Shown piece after piece: positions 41,225 to 51,503 of a stretch of DNA of 64,000 bases (its first letter is position 1; each line of letters begins with the position of its first letter). Below the pieces are notes generated by a model that made no database searches, was not told the origin of the DNA, and saw nothing but the letters and a program-made list of their open reading frames with translations. The position numbers were made by a program, and so were the translations under genes. Source of the stretch: JAGVPT01 sp963843065 (GTDB lineage Bacteria > Bacteroidota > Ignavibacteria > UBA10030 > UBA8401); contig CAWJKX010000080.1 of assembly GCA_963843065.1 (NCBI GenBank), forward strand, positions 7,295 through 71,294, in the 5' to 3' direction.

Positions 41225-42572
41225 CTAGTCTCCGATGTTAAATGTATCGATGAATTTCGTATCAAAGATACCGCTGCGAAATTTCTCGTTCTGCATCACC
41301 TTCTGCTGAAAAGGTATGGTCGTGTGAATCCCCTCGATAATGCATTCCTCGAGAGCATATTCCATCTTCGTGATGGCTTCGTCCCGCGTGTTGGCATGAA
41401 CGATGAGTTTGGCGACGAGAGAATCGTAGTACGGCGGAATCTGGTAGCCGGCGTAGATGTGCGAGTCAATACGGATGCCGGGCCCGCCCCCAAAATGTAG
41501 ACTCGTGATCTTTCCCGGAGACGGACGGAAATCGTGTTCGGGGTCCTCTGCGTTGATACGGCATTCAATAGCATGCCCCTGAAATTTCACCTTCTTGCTG
41601 CTCAGCCGCTTTCCCGCAGCAATCTCGATCTGCGATTTGATCAGGTCGTAGCCCGTAACAAATTCTGTTACCGGATGTTCAACCTGGATTCTCGTGTTCA
41701 TTTCCATGAAATAAAAATTCCCGGACTTGTCGAGGAGGAATTCAATCGTTCCCGCACCAAGGTACTTTACGCTCTTCGCTCCTTTGATAGCAGCGGCGCC
41801 CATTTTCTCGCGCAGTTCGGCGTTGACGCCCGGCGATGGAGATTCTTCTATCAGTTTTTGGTGACGGCGCTGCACTGAACAATCCCGTTCGCCGAGATGA
41901 ATGACGTTGCCGTACAGAATCCCCCAACACCTGAATTTCGATGTGGCGAGGCTCTTCAAGATATTTTTCCATATACACATCGGGATTACCGAAAGCCGAT
42001 TCCGCTTCGTGGCGCGCGGTTTGAAACGCGTTCTCAACTTCACTGTCGGAACGAACGATGCGCATGCCTCTTCCGCCCCCCCCCGCCGACGCTTTGATAA
42101 TCACCGGCATCCCGATTTCATTCGCAAGGCGTTTTGCCTCTTCGACGTCTTTCACAACTCCGTCGCTCCCGGGAACAACAGGCACTCCCGCTTTCTTCAT
42201 CGTCTCTTTGGCGAGCGACTTGTCTCCCATCGCCGTGATCATTTCCGGCTTCGGCCCGATGAATTGCAAACCGGAGGTCAAACAGATTTCTGAGAACTGG
42301 GCGTTCTCCGCCAGGAAACCATATCCCGGATGAACGGCGTCAGCGTTGGTAACTTCTGCGGCGGCGAGAATGCGCGGAATATTAAGGTAGCTTTCCTTGC
42401 TTGCAGGCGGACCGATGCAAATCGCCTCATCGGCGAATCGTACATGGAGTGATTCCCTGTCCGCTTCCGAGAAAACGGCAACAGTCGCGATACCGAGTTC
42501 ACGGCACGCGCGAATGATGCGAAGGGCTATTTCGCCTCTGTTCGCAATAAGAATCTTGTTAAATAACCGCAT
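41225..42572 (-). CDS. accC: acetyl-CoA carboxylase, biotin carboxylase subunit (frameshifted)
   Basis: A cytosolic enzyme of about 448 residues that carboxylates the biotin on AccB using ATP and bicarbonate, the first step of fatty-acid synthesis. The N-terminal fold has KILIANRGEIALRIIRAC, the ATP-grasp glycine loop ASAGGGGRGMRI, EPRHIEIQVLGD, ERDCSVQRRHQKLIEESPSP, and MEMNTRIQVEHPVTE with catalytic residues. One extra base next to a GTAC near 41918 splits the gene between GDS and YGNV. accB lies 72 nt upstream on the same strand, so they form one operon. An essential gene broken this way argues for base-call error. Confidence 0.95.
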
Positions 42573-42644
42573 TTCCGCAAATCACCAAGGACTTGTTCTA
42601 CGAAAGAATTTCTACAATATGAAAAGGGCCTAGCGGGAAAAACA

Positions 42645-43109
42645 TCAGGCGGCTTCGACGAGAAAAAGCACCTGGTTATATTCGACTGGTTTGCCGTTTT
42701 CGACACAAATTTTCACAACCTTCCCTGTGCTGTCGGACTCGATCTCGTTCATCAATTTCATAGCTTCAACGATACACAGCACCGTCCCCTCTTCTATATT
42801 TTGTCCTACTTCAACATAATTGGCTGCGTCAGGAGCCGGGGCGCGGTAAAAAGTGCCGACGATCGGCGACTTTACTTCATGGTATTTTTTTTCCGCGACC
42901 GGAGCGGGTTCAGCCGCTTGCTGTGCGACTGGCGCCGCGGCTGGGGGCACCTGCGGCGGCATTACTGCCGGGGCCATTTGATGAAGGACGCCGACGTTGC
43001 TTGCATTCTTTGTGATCCGAATCCGAACACCTTTTTCTTCCAGCTCGATTTCATTGACGTTGCTCTCCTCGACCAGCTTCAAAACCTTCTTAACAAATGC
43101 CAAATCCAT
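42645..43109 (-). CDS. accB: acetyl-CoA carboxylase biotin carboxyl carrier protein
   Basis: A 154-residue carrier. The N-terminal region is helical, then an Ala/Pro-rich linker spans about residues 46-73, then the biotinyl domain with KSPIVGTFYRAPAPDA and the biotinylated Lys118 in VEAMKLMNEIES. It carries biotin between AccC and the carboxyltransferase. efp lies 41 nt upstream and accC follows; the efp-accB-accC order is common in many bacteria. The frame is intact and the length is normal. Confidence 0.96.
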   Translation of the reverse strand: MDLAFVKKVLKLVEESNVNEIELEEKGVRIRITKNASNVGVLHQMAPAVMPPQVPPAAAPVAQQAAEPAPVAEKKYHEVKSPIVGTFYRAPAPDAANYVEVGQNIEEGTVLCIVEAMKLMNEIESDSTGKVVKICVENGKPVEYNQVLFLVEAA

Positions 43110-43150
43110 TATCGCTCCATCGGGATAGTGATGAATTGGTGGACAGCAAA

Positions 43151-43714
43151 TTATTGCTTCACGCGGTCAAGATATTGACCGGTGCGGGTGTCGACGCGAA
43201 TCACTTCGCCTTCGCTGATAAAAAGAGGAACATTGACCATTGCACCGGTTTCCAATTTGGCCGGCTTGGTGCCCGGGTTCGCCGTGTCGCCGCGGACTCC
43301 GGGAACGGTTTCAACAATTTTCAATTCCACATTAAACGGAAGCTCGGCGCCAACAGGGTCGTTCCCGTCGAACATCACTTCAACCGTGAGCCCTTCTTTC
43401 AAGAATTTCGCCCCCGTGCCGAGAATTTTTTCATCGATGGGAATCTGCTCGTACGTCTCCTGGTCCATGAAGTGGTAGCTCTGCCCGTCATTAAAAAGAT
43501 ATTGATACTGCTTCCGCTCAACGCGGACAATTTCAACCTCTTCACCCGAACGGAACCGGTTTTCCATCGTCCTTCCGCTCCGGATGTTGCGCATCTTCGC
43601 CTGATAAAAAGCGCGCAAATTCCCAGGCGTCCGGTGCTGGTACTCTTCGAGAACGTGAAGTTCGCCGTTAAATCGCAGGAATGTGCCTATTTTCAAATCG
43701 GATGTTGTTGCCAT
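43151..43714 (-). CDS. efp: translation elongation factor P, non-lysine tip
   Basis: A 187-residue, three-domain factor that relieves ribosome stalling at polyproline. Domain I has FLRFNGELHVLEEYQHRTPGNLRAF; the tip residue that is a modified Lys in E. coli (PGK) is Asn32 here (PGN), as I recall for Chlorobi-type EF-P. Domain II contains RKQYQYLFNDGQSYHFMD, and domain III ends with GEVIRVDTRTGQYLDRVK, the standard signature. The Asn tip suggests it does not need the EpmA/lysyl modification. It heads the efp-accB-accC operon. Confidence 0.95.
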   Translation of the reverse strand: MATTSDLKIGTFLRFNGELHVLEEYQHRTPGNLRAFYQAKMRNIRSGRTMENRFRSGEEVEIVRVERKQYQYLFNDGQSYHFMDQETYEQIPIDEKILGTGAKFLKEGLTVEVMFDGNDPVGAELPFNVELKIVETVPGVRGDTANPGTKPAKLETGAMVNVPLFISEGEVIRVDTRTGQYLDRVKQ

Positions 43715-43839
43715 AAATAACCCTAGCTCTTCAATCGTAAGAAATTGCTCAAAAAATTTGTAAAATGGACGCCGTTTCCGTATTTTAGCGGCAAAAATAT
43801 AGTCAGATTGGCAGCGAAAGTCAAGAAGGAAACCCTCCC

Positions 43840-44181
43840 GTGCATAAACGAATCAGCCTTCCCATCCTGTTTCTTCTCTTTTTGTTCATAGTTTTCGGAG
43901 GATGCAGCACCCCGGCACCCAAAAAATTCTCGAATGAGACGGTTCACGTATACGCGGAGTTGCTTGCAATGCATGAGAAGGAAAAACTATTCGGCTTCAT
44001 ACCCGATTCTACGTACCGGCACGAAGTGAGGGATTTCTTTTCAGCGAAAAAAATAAACGAGGAAGATTTTCGAAAACAAGTAGCCGCAATTTCGCACGAC
44101 GATATTGCGTGGCGGGATTTTCTCAGCAAATCTATGGCAGTACTCGACAGTATCAAAGCCGCCAGGGGAACGCAGCATTGA
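43840..44181 (+). CDS. small hypothetical lipoprotein
   Basis: A 113-residue protein with lipoprotein signal MHKRISLPILFLLFLFIVFGGC, with cleavage expected before that Cys. The mature part is helical and charged, with the phrase HVYAELLAMHEKEKLFGF and a second helix pair (DFRKQVAAISHDDIAWRDFL). Size and style resemble the DUF4296-like lipoproteins of Bacteroidota, but I cannot confirm this. It is divergent from efp and convergent with the histidine kinase gene, so it is probably a single-gene transcript. Confidence 0.75.
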   Translation: MHKRISLPILFLLFLFIVFGGCSTPAPKKFSNETVHVYAELLAMHEKEKLFGFIPDSTYRHEVRDFFSAKKINEEDFRKQVAAISHDDIAWRDFLSKSMAVLDSIKAARGTQH

Positions 44182-44202
44182 AATAAGGGGGAGTTTCTCC
44201 GC

Positions 44203-46011
44203 TTAATTCCCTTTTTTCAGGGTAAACATGAACGAACTTCCAACACCGGCTTCGCTCTCTACCCAGATTTTCCCGCCGTGCGCCTTGATAATCTCACGGC
44301 TAATCCACAAGCCCAGCCCCGAGCCTTTGATGTTGCTTACCTCGGCAGAATCCACGCGGGAAAATTTTTGGAATAGTCTTTCCAATTGATCCTCCGGGAT
44401 ACCCATGCCGTTATCTTTTATGGAAAGCAATATCTCGTCGGAGCCGTGGTTAACGACAGATATCTCGATCATTCCCCCGCGCGGCGAATATTTTACCGCG
44501 TTGGAAACAAGGTTCAGCAATACCTGGCGCAGCTTGCTTTGGTCTCCCTTCACGAACGAAGCGTCCAGCTCGATATTATATTGGAGCTGATGCCTGTTGG
44601 AAAATTTCACCATCGACACGGCTTCTTTGACAAGCGTTTCAATGTTCACCAGCTTGAAATAATAGTTTAACTGGCCAGATTCCATTTTTGTAATCGTCAA
44701 CGTGTCCTCAGCCAGCTGGCTGAGCTTCGTTGCCTGGTCGATGATAATTCCAAGGTATTCTTTGAAGTGCTGGTTCGTAGCGACATATTCTTTTTTGATA
44801 AGGGATTTTGCGGCCAGCATGATGCTCGAAAGAGGGGTACGAAAATCGTGAGAGACAATGCCGACGAAATCTGATTTGAGCTTATCCAATTCGAGCAGCT
44901 TTTTGTTCGATTCCTTAATCTCATTGTAGAGTGTCGCATTGTGGATCGCGCTCCCCAACTGGTCGCATAGCGTGGTCAGGACCATAACGTCCGTTTCATC
45001 GAAGGCATGCAATTTAGTGTCTTCGATGTTGAGGATACCTACCACTTCTGTCCCCACTTTTATCGGGATCGCCAACTCGGAATTCGTGTTATGGTATGCG
45101 AACGACAGGTACCTGCTGTCCGTGGAAACATCGTTCGCCAATATTTTTTCTCCGTACATGCCCACCCACCCGACTATTCCATGCCCCGGCTTTTGACGGT
45201 ACCCGTGAGGAAGGAAGTCGACGTAATTCCCCGAATGGGCAACGAGCACCATATCCTTGGTATCGTTTTCAATCATAAAGATGGTGACGTCGAAGTAAGT
45301 AAAATTTTTCTGGATCGCTTCGGCGGCAAATTCCAGCATCCTGTCAAGGTCGAGCGTTGATGTTAACCGGCCTGCGATACGATTAACAAGTTCAATTTGA
45401 GACAAACGTTTCTGCGCATTGTCAAACATCGCTGTGTGGCGAAGTGCCGTTGCAACGTGGAAGCTGAGCAATTGTGCAAGCCACATATCCGGCTGGTTGT
45501 ATGCATTGGGTTTCGCCGACCCAAATCCGATCGATCCGATCATTTCTACACTTGTCCGAAGAGGGACGATCAACAGCGATTTGATCCCCACTTCGACAAA
45601 CTTCCCTTCCAGCATAGGACTGAAAGCAGGAGCGGACTCGATATCGACAAAAATCCCCGCTTTGTTCTGAATAGTCCACCCGGGCATACCCGCATCCACG
45701 GCAAACAATTCATGATTGATATCGAGAGAATCAGCAACGCGGCTGAGCGTCGTAACACTGTAGTGGGATTTGTTCCTGTTGAGCAGGCAAATGAAAGCGC
45801 ATTCTCCTTCGATGAGCCATGATAGCTCGGCGCGAAGAACGTCTAGAATCTGATCGCGAGAAGTTGTTTCATCGATCTTCAGTGAAATTTCGCTGAGAGT
45901 GCTGATCTTTTTGGAAAAACTCTGGGCTTCAAGAAGCCGGTTTCGCAACTCTTCTTTTGGCAACTCTAAATTATTAGGAGACTGCCAATCGGAGGCCATT
46001 TCTTTAACCAT
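44203..46011 (-). CDS. GAF-domain sensor histidine kinase, cytosolic
   Basis: A 602-residue kinase without a membrane segment. Two GAF domains (about residues 40-190 and 205-375) precede a HisKA dimerisation helix with phospho-acceptor His in VGIVSHDFRTPLSSIM. The ATPase domain follows with N box QVLLNLVSNAVKYSPRG, DNGMGIPEDQLERLFQKF, and GSGLGLWISREI. The lack of transmembrane parts suggests it senses a soluble signal or partner. No response regulator lies next to it, so it is an orphan kinase. Confidence 0.93.
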   Translation of the reverse strand: MVKEMASDWQSPNNLELPKEELRNRLLEAQSFSKKISTLSEISLKIDETTSRDQILDVLRAELSWLIEGECAFICLLNRNKSHYSVTTLSRVADSLDINHELFAVDAGMPGWTIQNKAGIFVDIESAPAFSPMLEGKFVEVGIKSLLIVPLRTSVEMIGSIGFGSAKPNAYNQPDMWLAQLLSFHVATALRHTAMFDNAQKRLSQIELVNRIAGRLTSTLDLDRMLEFAAEAIQKNFTYFDVTIFMIENDTKDMVLVAHSGNYVDFLPHGYRQKPGHGIVGWVGMYGEKILANDVSTDSRYLSFAYHNTNSELAIPIKVGTEVVGILNIEDTKLHAFDETDVMVLTTLCDQLGSAIHNATLYNEIKESNKKLLELDKLKSDFVGIVSHDFRTPLSSIMLAAKSLIKKEYVATNQHFKEYLGIIIDQATKLSQLAEDTLTITKMESGQLNYYFKLVNIETLVKEAVSMVKFSNRHQLQYNIELDASFVKGDQSKLRQVLLNLVSNAVKYSPRGGMIEISVVNHGSDEILLSIKDNGMGIPEDQLERLFQKFSRVDSAEVSNIKGSGLGLWISREIIKAHGGKIWVESEAGVGSSFMFTLKKGN

Positions 46012-46117
46012 TTATCCTTTCACAGTCGAAATTTAGTTGAATTCCTCTGCTCCTTCTGAAAATCCATCGTCCCTTATAAAAATTTCGTCAATCCCGGCTG
46101 CTTGCGGCCCGGGGAAT

Positions 46118-47120
46118 TCAACTCCGAACAACTTCACCGATAACGTGAGGAATTTCGTTTTGTTGTTTCAATAAACGGGTTGCCTCGTCCACTTTGATGC
46201 GGCGAGACGATGAAGATGAGACCGATGCCTAAATTAAAAGTTTTCCGCATGTCGTGTTCAGGCACTTGTCCTTTATTTTGTATCAGTGAAAAAATCGCCG
46301 GCCGCTTCCATGAATTCCAATCAACCGAGATACGCAGGCCTTTCGGAATAACACGCATCGTGTTGCCGACAATCCCGCCTCCGGTGACATGAGACATTCC
46401 CTTCACCATATTCTTGGACAGCAGCAGCCGGATCGGCGAAAGATACGAACGATGGACTGCAAGCAGAGTATCGCCGAGAGTCCCATTCAGCTCTGCGTAG
46501 AATTTGCGGAGTGCAAGGCGCGGAAGAAGAACTTTGCGTGCAAGAGAAAAACCGTTTGTGTGCAGCCCTGTCGACGGAAGACCGATGAGAACGTCGCCCG
46601 CTTTGATTTGCTTTCCGTCAATAATTTTCTTTTTCTCGACGACTCCGACAATCGTTCCTGCAATGTCAAACTCGCCCTCACGGTAGATTCCCGGCATTTC
46701 AGCCGTCTCCCCGCCAATGACCGAACATGAGTTTTGTTTGCACGCTTTAACAAAACCGGAGATGACTTTTTCTGCCACTTTCGGCGAGAGCTTTCCGGCG
46801 GCGAAGTAATCCATAAAGTAGAGGGGCATTGCTCCGCAAACAGCGATGTCGTTAACGCAATGATTCACCAGGTCCTGTCCAACAGTGTCAAACCGTTTCA
46901 TCCCGAATGCAATTTTCAGCTTGGTGCCCACTCCGTCAACGCTGGAAACAAGCACCGGATCCTTTATGCCCGGGAAGGATGCCCTATAGAAGGCACCGAA
47001 CGAACCGATGTCCGCTATAACATTCTTCGTAAATGTAGATCGAAGGCTGCGTTTGATTCTCTCAACAACCACTTCACCTGCAGCGATATTAACGCCAGCC
47101 TTTTTATACGTTTGCGACAA
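46118..47120 (-). CDS. purM: phosphoribosylformylglycinamidine cyclo-ligase (frameshifted near the end)
   Basis: AIR synthetase of about 333 residues, the fifth step of purine synthesis. The family blocks are all present: SSVDGVGTKLKIAF, HCVNDIAVCGAMPLYFMDY, SVIGGETAEMPGIY, DVLIGLPSTGLHTNGFSL, and SHVTGGGIVGN. An extra base near 46200 throws the last 28 codons out of frame. Correcting it gives a C-terminus with IKVDEATRLL and IPHVIGEVV, ending at 46118. The gene stands alone, divergent from the FAH-family gene with 180 bp between them that probably hold both promoters. Confidence 0.94.
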
Positions 47121-47302
47121 ATTCTTCCTTTAGTATTTTCCGCACACCAATGTAGAAATATTTTTCTAAAATTGAAATAGTTTTTTCAAAAATCCGAAGG
47201 TATTCCCACTTACGCCGTACGACGGTTTACTTCAACGCTCCCTTGATAAAGTCTCACCTCTTGACTATATTTTCATGTGCTTACCATTACCCTTAATCGT
47301 CC

Positions 47303-47992
47303 ATGAGATCTGTCGTATTGCTTCCCACCCACAAGAAGTACGCTGTGGGAAAAATTCTTTGCCTCGGCCAGAACTACGCAAAACATGCAAAGGAGATGGG
47401 TGCGGTCGCTCCGTCATCACCGATTATTTTTCTAAAACCCTCGACTGCCGTTATTGAGAATGGTGAGGCTATCGTCTTACCAGCAATCTCTGATGACGTC
47501 CACCACGAAGTTGAATTGACTGTTTTACTCGGCAAGCAGGGGAAGAATATTCCTCAATCGGAAGCGTTCGACTACGTTGCGGGGTATGGAATCGGACTGG
47601 ATATGACCATGCGCGACCGCCAGAAAGAAGCAAAGGCCGCCGGAAATCCCTGGTCGATTGCAAAAGGGTTCGATACCTCGGCACCGCTTTCGCCGTTTAT
47701 ATCCAAAGATCAGGTTAACAATCCGGACAACCTGGAGATTACATTAAGCGTAAATGGCAAAGAACGGCAGCATTCAAACACATCGAACATGATCTATAAA
47801 ATCGATTATATCATTGCATTTCTTTCTTCGATTTTCACGCTTGAAGAAGGGGACGTTATCTACACTGGAACTCCCGAAGGCGTGGGAAAAGTCGTGGAAG
47901 GAGACGTTATCGAAGCAGAAATTCCAGGAGTTGGAAAACTGCGCCACGCTGTCGTTTCTGCCCAGTCGAATTCTTTAAAGGCTTCACGGTGA
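47303..47992 (+). CDS. fumarylacetoacetate hydrolase (FAH) family protein
   Basis: A 229-residue enzyme of the FAH/acylpyruvase superfamily. It starts MRSVVLLPTHKKYAVGKILCLGQNYAKH. The metal ligands lie in HHEVELTVLLG (two Glu) and GIGLDMTMRD (Asp). The catalytic-lid phrase AKGFDTSAPLSPFI and the C-terminal GDVIYTGTPEGVGKV are classic. It may hydrolyse acylpyruvates or decarboxylate oxaloacetate. It overlaps the following M23 peptidase start (TGATG), so the two are one transcript. Confidence 0.9.
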   Translation: MRSVVLLPTHKKYAVGKILCLGQNYAKHAKEMGAVAPSSPIIFLKPSTAVIENGEAIVLPAISDDVHHEVELTVLLGKQGKNIPQSEAFDYVAGYGIGLDMTMRDRQKEAKAAGNPWSIAKGFDTSAPLSPFISKDQVNNPDNLEITLSVNGKERQHSNTSNMIYKIDYIIAFLSSIFTLEEGDVIYTGTPEGVGKVVEGDVIEAEIPGVGKLRHAVVSAQSNSLKASR

Positions 47993-50308
47993 TGATTGTG
48001 CGCAAATATTTTTTCCACTCAGCGATATTTGCGGGGTGTGTTGTTGCAGTATCGTTACTATTGCTGAGTTTTGCATTTCGCCCGGCTGTGAATAACGAAG
48101 CGCCGCGCGCCTCGTCGGTTGAATCGCTCTACGCTCCGTTCGACTCGATCCGGACGGACCTCGAAGATTACATTTGGCCCATTGACGCCCCGCCAAAAAT
48201 TACGTCGTCGTTCGCAGAGTTCCGGTCATCCCATTTCCATGCGGGGATCGATATTGGGACAAGCAATAAAATCGGACTTGAGGTCTACGCCTCACGCGAC
48301 GGCTACATTGCTCGTCTCGAAGTATCCCCGTACGGGTATGGGAGATATCTGGTGCTCCGGCATGCGGACGGTTTTTATACAACATACGCGCACCTTAGTG
48401 CTTTCAAAAATGAAGTCGAACGCGCCGTTCGGGCTGAACAATTGAAGAAAGGAAAATTTTCCGTCGAAATGAAATTTCAACCGGGAGAGTACACCAGTTC
48501 GAAAAGGAGACGTGGTGGCGTACAGCGGAGAAAGCGGCACCGGTGATGCTCATTTGCATTTCGAGATCCGGGATGAAAATTTCAACCCGGTCAATCCCCT
48601 TCTCTTCCCAAACATCCGGCGATTCCCCGACACGGAGCCGCCGATCATCCGGCGACTCGCCATTACGCCGATGGACGAAAATTCTTTCGTCGACTATGAA
48701 TTTTCTCCAAAAGTGTATCGGGCCCACGCCCTGAGTCAATCGTCGTTTACAGTTCCCGGCGTGATTCGTGCTACCGGATCGCTCGGCTTTTCTATCGATG
48801 CGGCGGACAGGGTTAACAACACACGGTACCGTTCGAGTGTGTATGAGTTTGAGTTTCAGGTGGATGGAACCACAATTTTCACGTCGCAGCGCAATCGTTT
48901 TCCCGAAGATGAAACACGCCAGGTCGGAATTGATTTCGATTGGGCGCTTTGGAAAGAGCGGAAAGGAAGATTCCAAAAGCTCTATGTCGATGAAGGCAAC
49001 ACACTTCCATTTTACAATCGACGAAATCAGTTCGACGGTGTCGTCGCGTTAAAAAATTTTTCAGAGGGGCTGCACAAGTTCAAGGTTATTGCGTCGGATT
49101 ATTCCGGGAATTCTTCCGAACTCTCGGGGACGTTCGTTCTCAATCATCCTCCTGAAGTGGAGATTTTGAACGCAACCTCCGAGTCGGTCGCAGCGCTCTT
49201 TCCGGACAGCCGGAATGTTGCGTCAGTCGAAATCGGCACGAGGACATTCTCGTCCGGAAGATGGTCCATTCAGGATTACGATGCGCACGAACTCTCATTC
49301 AAGGGAGATTCGTTGGTGATACCCGGAAATCTCCAGGGAGCCGACATTGTTCGAGTTACCGCAAAGAATATTTGGGGGACGCGCTCATTCCCCGTCTATC
49401 ATTTTCTCAAACCGCAGCTCGTTCCGGCCAGAGCCGAGTTATCGAGCGACGTTGATGGCTCTTTCTTGAAAGTATCGATCGAATCACCTGTCCCGTTCTC
49501 CGAAACGCCTTCCCTGCAAGTCCAACAGGAAAACACTATCTCATCCATTCCCCTGCGCGCCGTTGACGTTGATCAATACACGGGGGTCTACAGATTATCA
49601 CCGACATTGCGCGGCACGGTGTATCTGAAGGCGTTTTATGAAATAGCCGGGAAGCAGTCGGAAGTTTTCGACTCCTTCACGCTGAATACCATCTCTCCGG
49701 ATCGAGACGGGACAATTCAGTCTGACGATGGAAATTTTACGGTGGCATTCGAACCAGGAGCCGTTTTTGCTCCACTCCATCCGACTATAGAGAAGCTGAG
49801 CGAGACACAGTACGACGTCCAACCCGGCGACGTGCTGCTGCGAGGAGCGATCAGGGCAACGTTCAAGTATCCGGATAAGGACGAATCCGACGAAAGGCTT
49901 GGGTTGTACGTGAACAATGGCGGCGGGTGGAAATTTCTCGCGACGGAACGCAATCGCCAAACGCATACACTTGAGCTGCACAAGGCGCACACCCTCGGCA
50001 CGTTTGGCGTGTTACGCGATGATCAACCGCCAAAAATCAGCCGATGGCGAACGCCGTCCATCAACGGTAAAGGCCGGCCAGTGTTCTCTTTTTCGGTGCG
50101 GGATAATCTTTCAGGAGTTGATGACGACGAAATCAATGTTTTTCTCAACGGCGAACGAATTATTCCGGAGTACGAACCCGAGAAAAGAACGGTGTTCTAC
50201 GTTCCTCTCGACCCGCTTCCGCGCGGACGGTACACGGTGCAGATCGAAGTCAAGGATCGCGTTGGCAATGCGGCTCATCTGGCAAAAACGCTGACCGTCA
50301 ACCGATGA
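47992..50308 (+). CDS. M23/LytM peptidase with long C-terminal beta-domain region (frameshifted)
   Basis: A membrane-anchored protein of about 771 residues. An N-terminal helix (AIFAGCVVAVSLLLLSFAF) precedes a LytM domain with its zinc residues: HFHAGIDIGT (first His and Asp) and AHLHFEI (HxH). One extra A near 48500, next to a GTAC, splits the domain. Some 590 residues follow that read as Ig-like or similar beta modules (YSGNSSELSGTFVLNHPPEVEI; SVRDNLSGVDDDEINVFLNG), ending before a K+ channel with an ATGA overlap. LytM domains cut or regulate peptidoglycan. The large appendage is unusual in size and may bind the wall or partners. Confidence 0.85.
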
Positions 50309-51489
50309 CAAGGAATTTTTCACTCGCTGCAGCGCAAGCCGTAAAAATTTTAAGAAAGAACCCGCTTGCGCAATTGATCATCGCTATCGTCGTGGTCATT
50401 ATTTCGACTTCACTCTTCATGCTGTTGTCGGAGCATACTGCAAACACACGCCAATTCCAGACATTCGGCGATGCGCTGTGGTGGTCCATCGTGACGATTT
50501 CGACGGTCGGATACGGCGACAAGGTTCCCATTACGACCGCAGGCAGGATCGTCAGTGCGATCACCATCGTCAGCGGGCTGATACTCATTTCACTGTTTAC
50601 CGCGACGATATCATCGGTTTTCGTCGCAAGAAAAATTAAGGAGAGCCAAGGATTGCAGGACATCGATTTTACAGGCCATACCCTCATCTGCGGATGGAAT
50701 CCGCATGTCGAAGAAATCCTCCGCATTTTGAACCGATACGGCAATGCGGCGACGGCGATGAAAATTGTCTTGGCAAACGAAGCGCAGCCGGAATTGATGG
50801 AAGTCGTCAGCGAGGCGTATCCGAACCTCGACATCAAATTTGTGCGCGGCGATTATTCACGCGAGCCCGTGCTGCACCGGGCAAACATCAAAGCAGCGCA
50901 ATCGGCAATCATTGTTCCGGACACGACATCGCCGTCCGGGCAGCTCTCCGACGATAAAACGCTTCTTGCATTGCTCACAATGAAATCGATGAACCCGAAA
51001 GTGAAAGTCTTCGCTCACGTTTCCAATCGCGAAAATTATCAGCACGTCAAACGGGCAAATGTCGATGATGTCATCGTAAGCGACCAGCACGTCGGATTCT
51101 TCCTTGCGAACCAAGTTCTTTCCCCCGGGGCGCCGCAGGTCGCCACGGAGCTTCTCGATTACGAACACGGCAACGATATCCACCGCGTACCGATCCCCGA
51201 AGAATTCATCGGCAAAACGTTCGAAGAAGTATTTCTCCATTTCAAAAGGACAAAGAACTGGACGCTCATCGGCATCGTGACCGAGGAAGAGACCGTGAGC
51301 CTCGGGGATATTCTCTCGCACGATATGTCCGCCGTCGATACATTCATCGAACGGAAATTCAAAGAGGCGGGAATCAACGTGGCAGAGCGGATGGGCATGC
51401 GGGTCGAAGTTAACCCGCCGCTCGATTTCCAAATTCAAAAGAAAAATTTGGCCGTTATCATCGGAACGATTGATATCGACAAAGCATAA
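50305..51489 (+). CDS. potassium channel with RCK (TrkA-N/C) domains
   Basis: A 394-residue, two-helix channel. TM1 is about LAQLIIAIVVVIISTSLFML. The pore helix (FGDALWWSIVTI) and selectivity filter TVGYGD (67-72) precede TM2. The cytoplasmic part is a TrkA-N-like domain opening HTLICGWNPHVEEILRI, where the usual GxGxxG is changed to GWNPH, then a TrkA-C region (IPEEFIGKTFEEVFLHFK). It overlaps the M23 gene by 4 nt, and 14 nt later the cyclic-nucleotide-binding protein follows. The role is K+ flux set by ligand or partner binding. The altered glycine motif suggests that NAD(H) may not be the ligand. Confidence 0.93.
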   Translation: MTRNFSLAAAQAVKILRKNPLAQLIIAIVVVIISTSLFMLLSEHTANTRQFQTFGDALWWSIVTISTVGYGDKVPITTAGRIVSAITIVSGLILISLFTATISSVFVARKIKESQGLQDIDFTGHTLICGWNPHVEEILRILNRYGNAATAMKIVLANEAQPELMEVVSEAYPNLDIKFVRGDYSREPVLHRANIKAAQSAIIVPDTTSPSGQLSDDKTLLALLTMKSMNPKVKVFAHVSNRENYQHVKRANVDDVIVSDQHVGFFLANQVLSPGAPQVATELLDYEHGNDIHRVPIPEEFIGKTFEEVFLHFKRTKNWTLIGIVTEEETVSLGDILSHDMSAVDTFIERKFKEAGINVAERMGMRVEVNPPLDFQIQKKNLAVIIGTIDIDKA

Positions 51490-51503
51490 AACGCGAAAAT
51501 GGC

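Noticed and set aside
50707..50790. Altered GxGxxG in the K+ channel RCK domain as a frameshift
   Set aside because: The frame is intact and flanking residues fit the family; the loop change looks real, not a base error.
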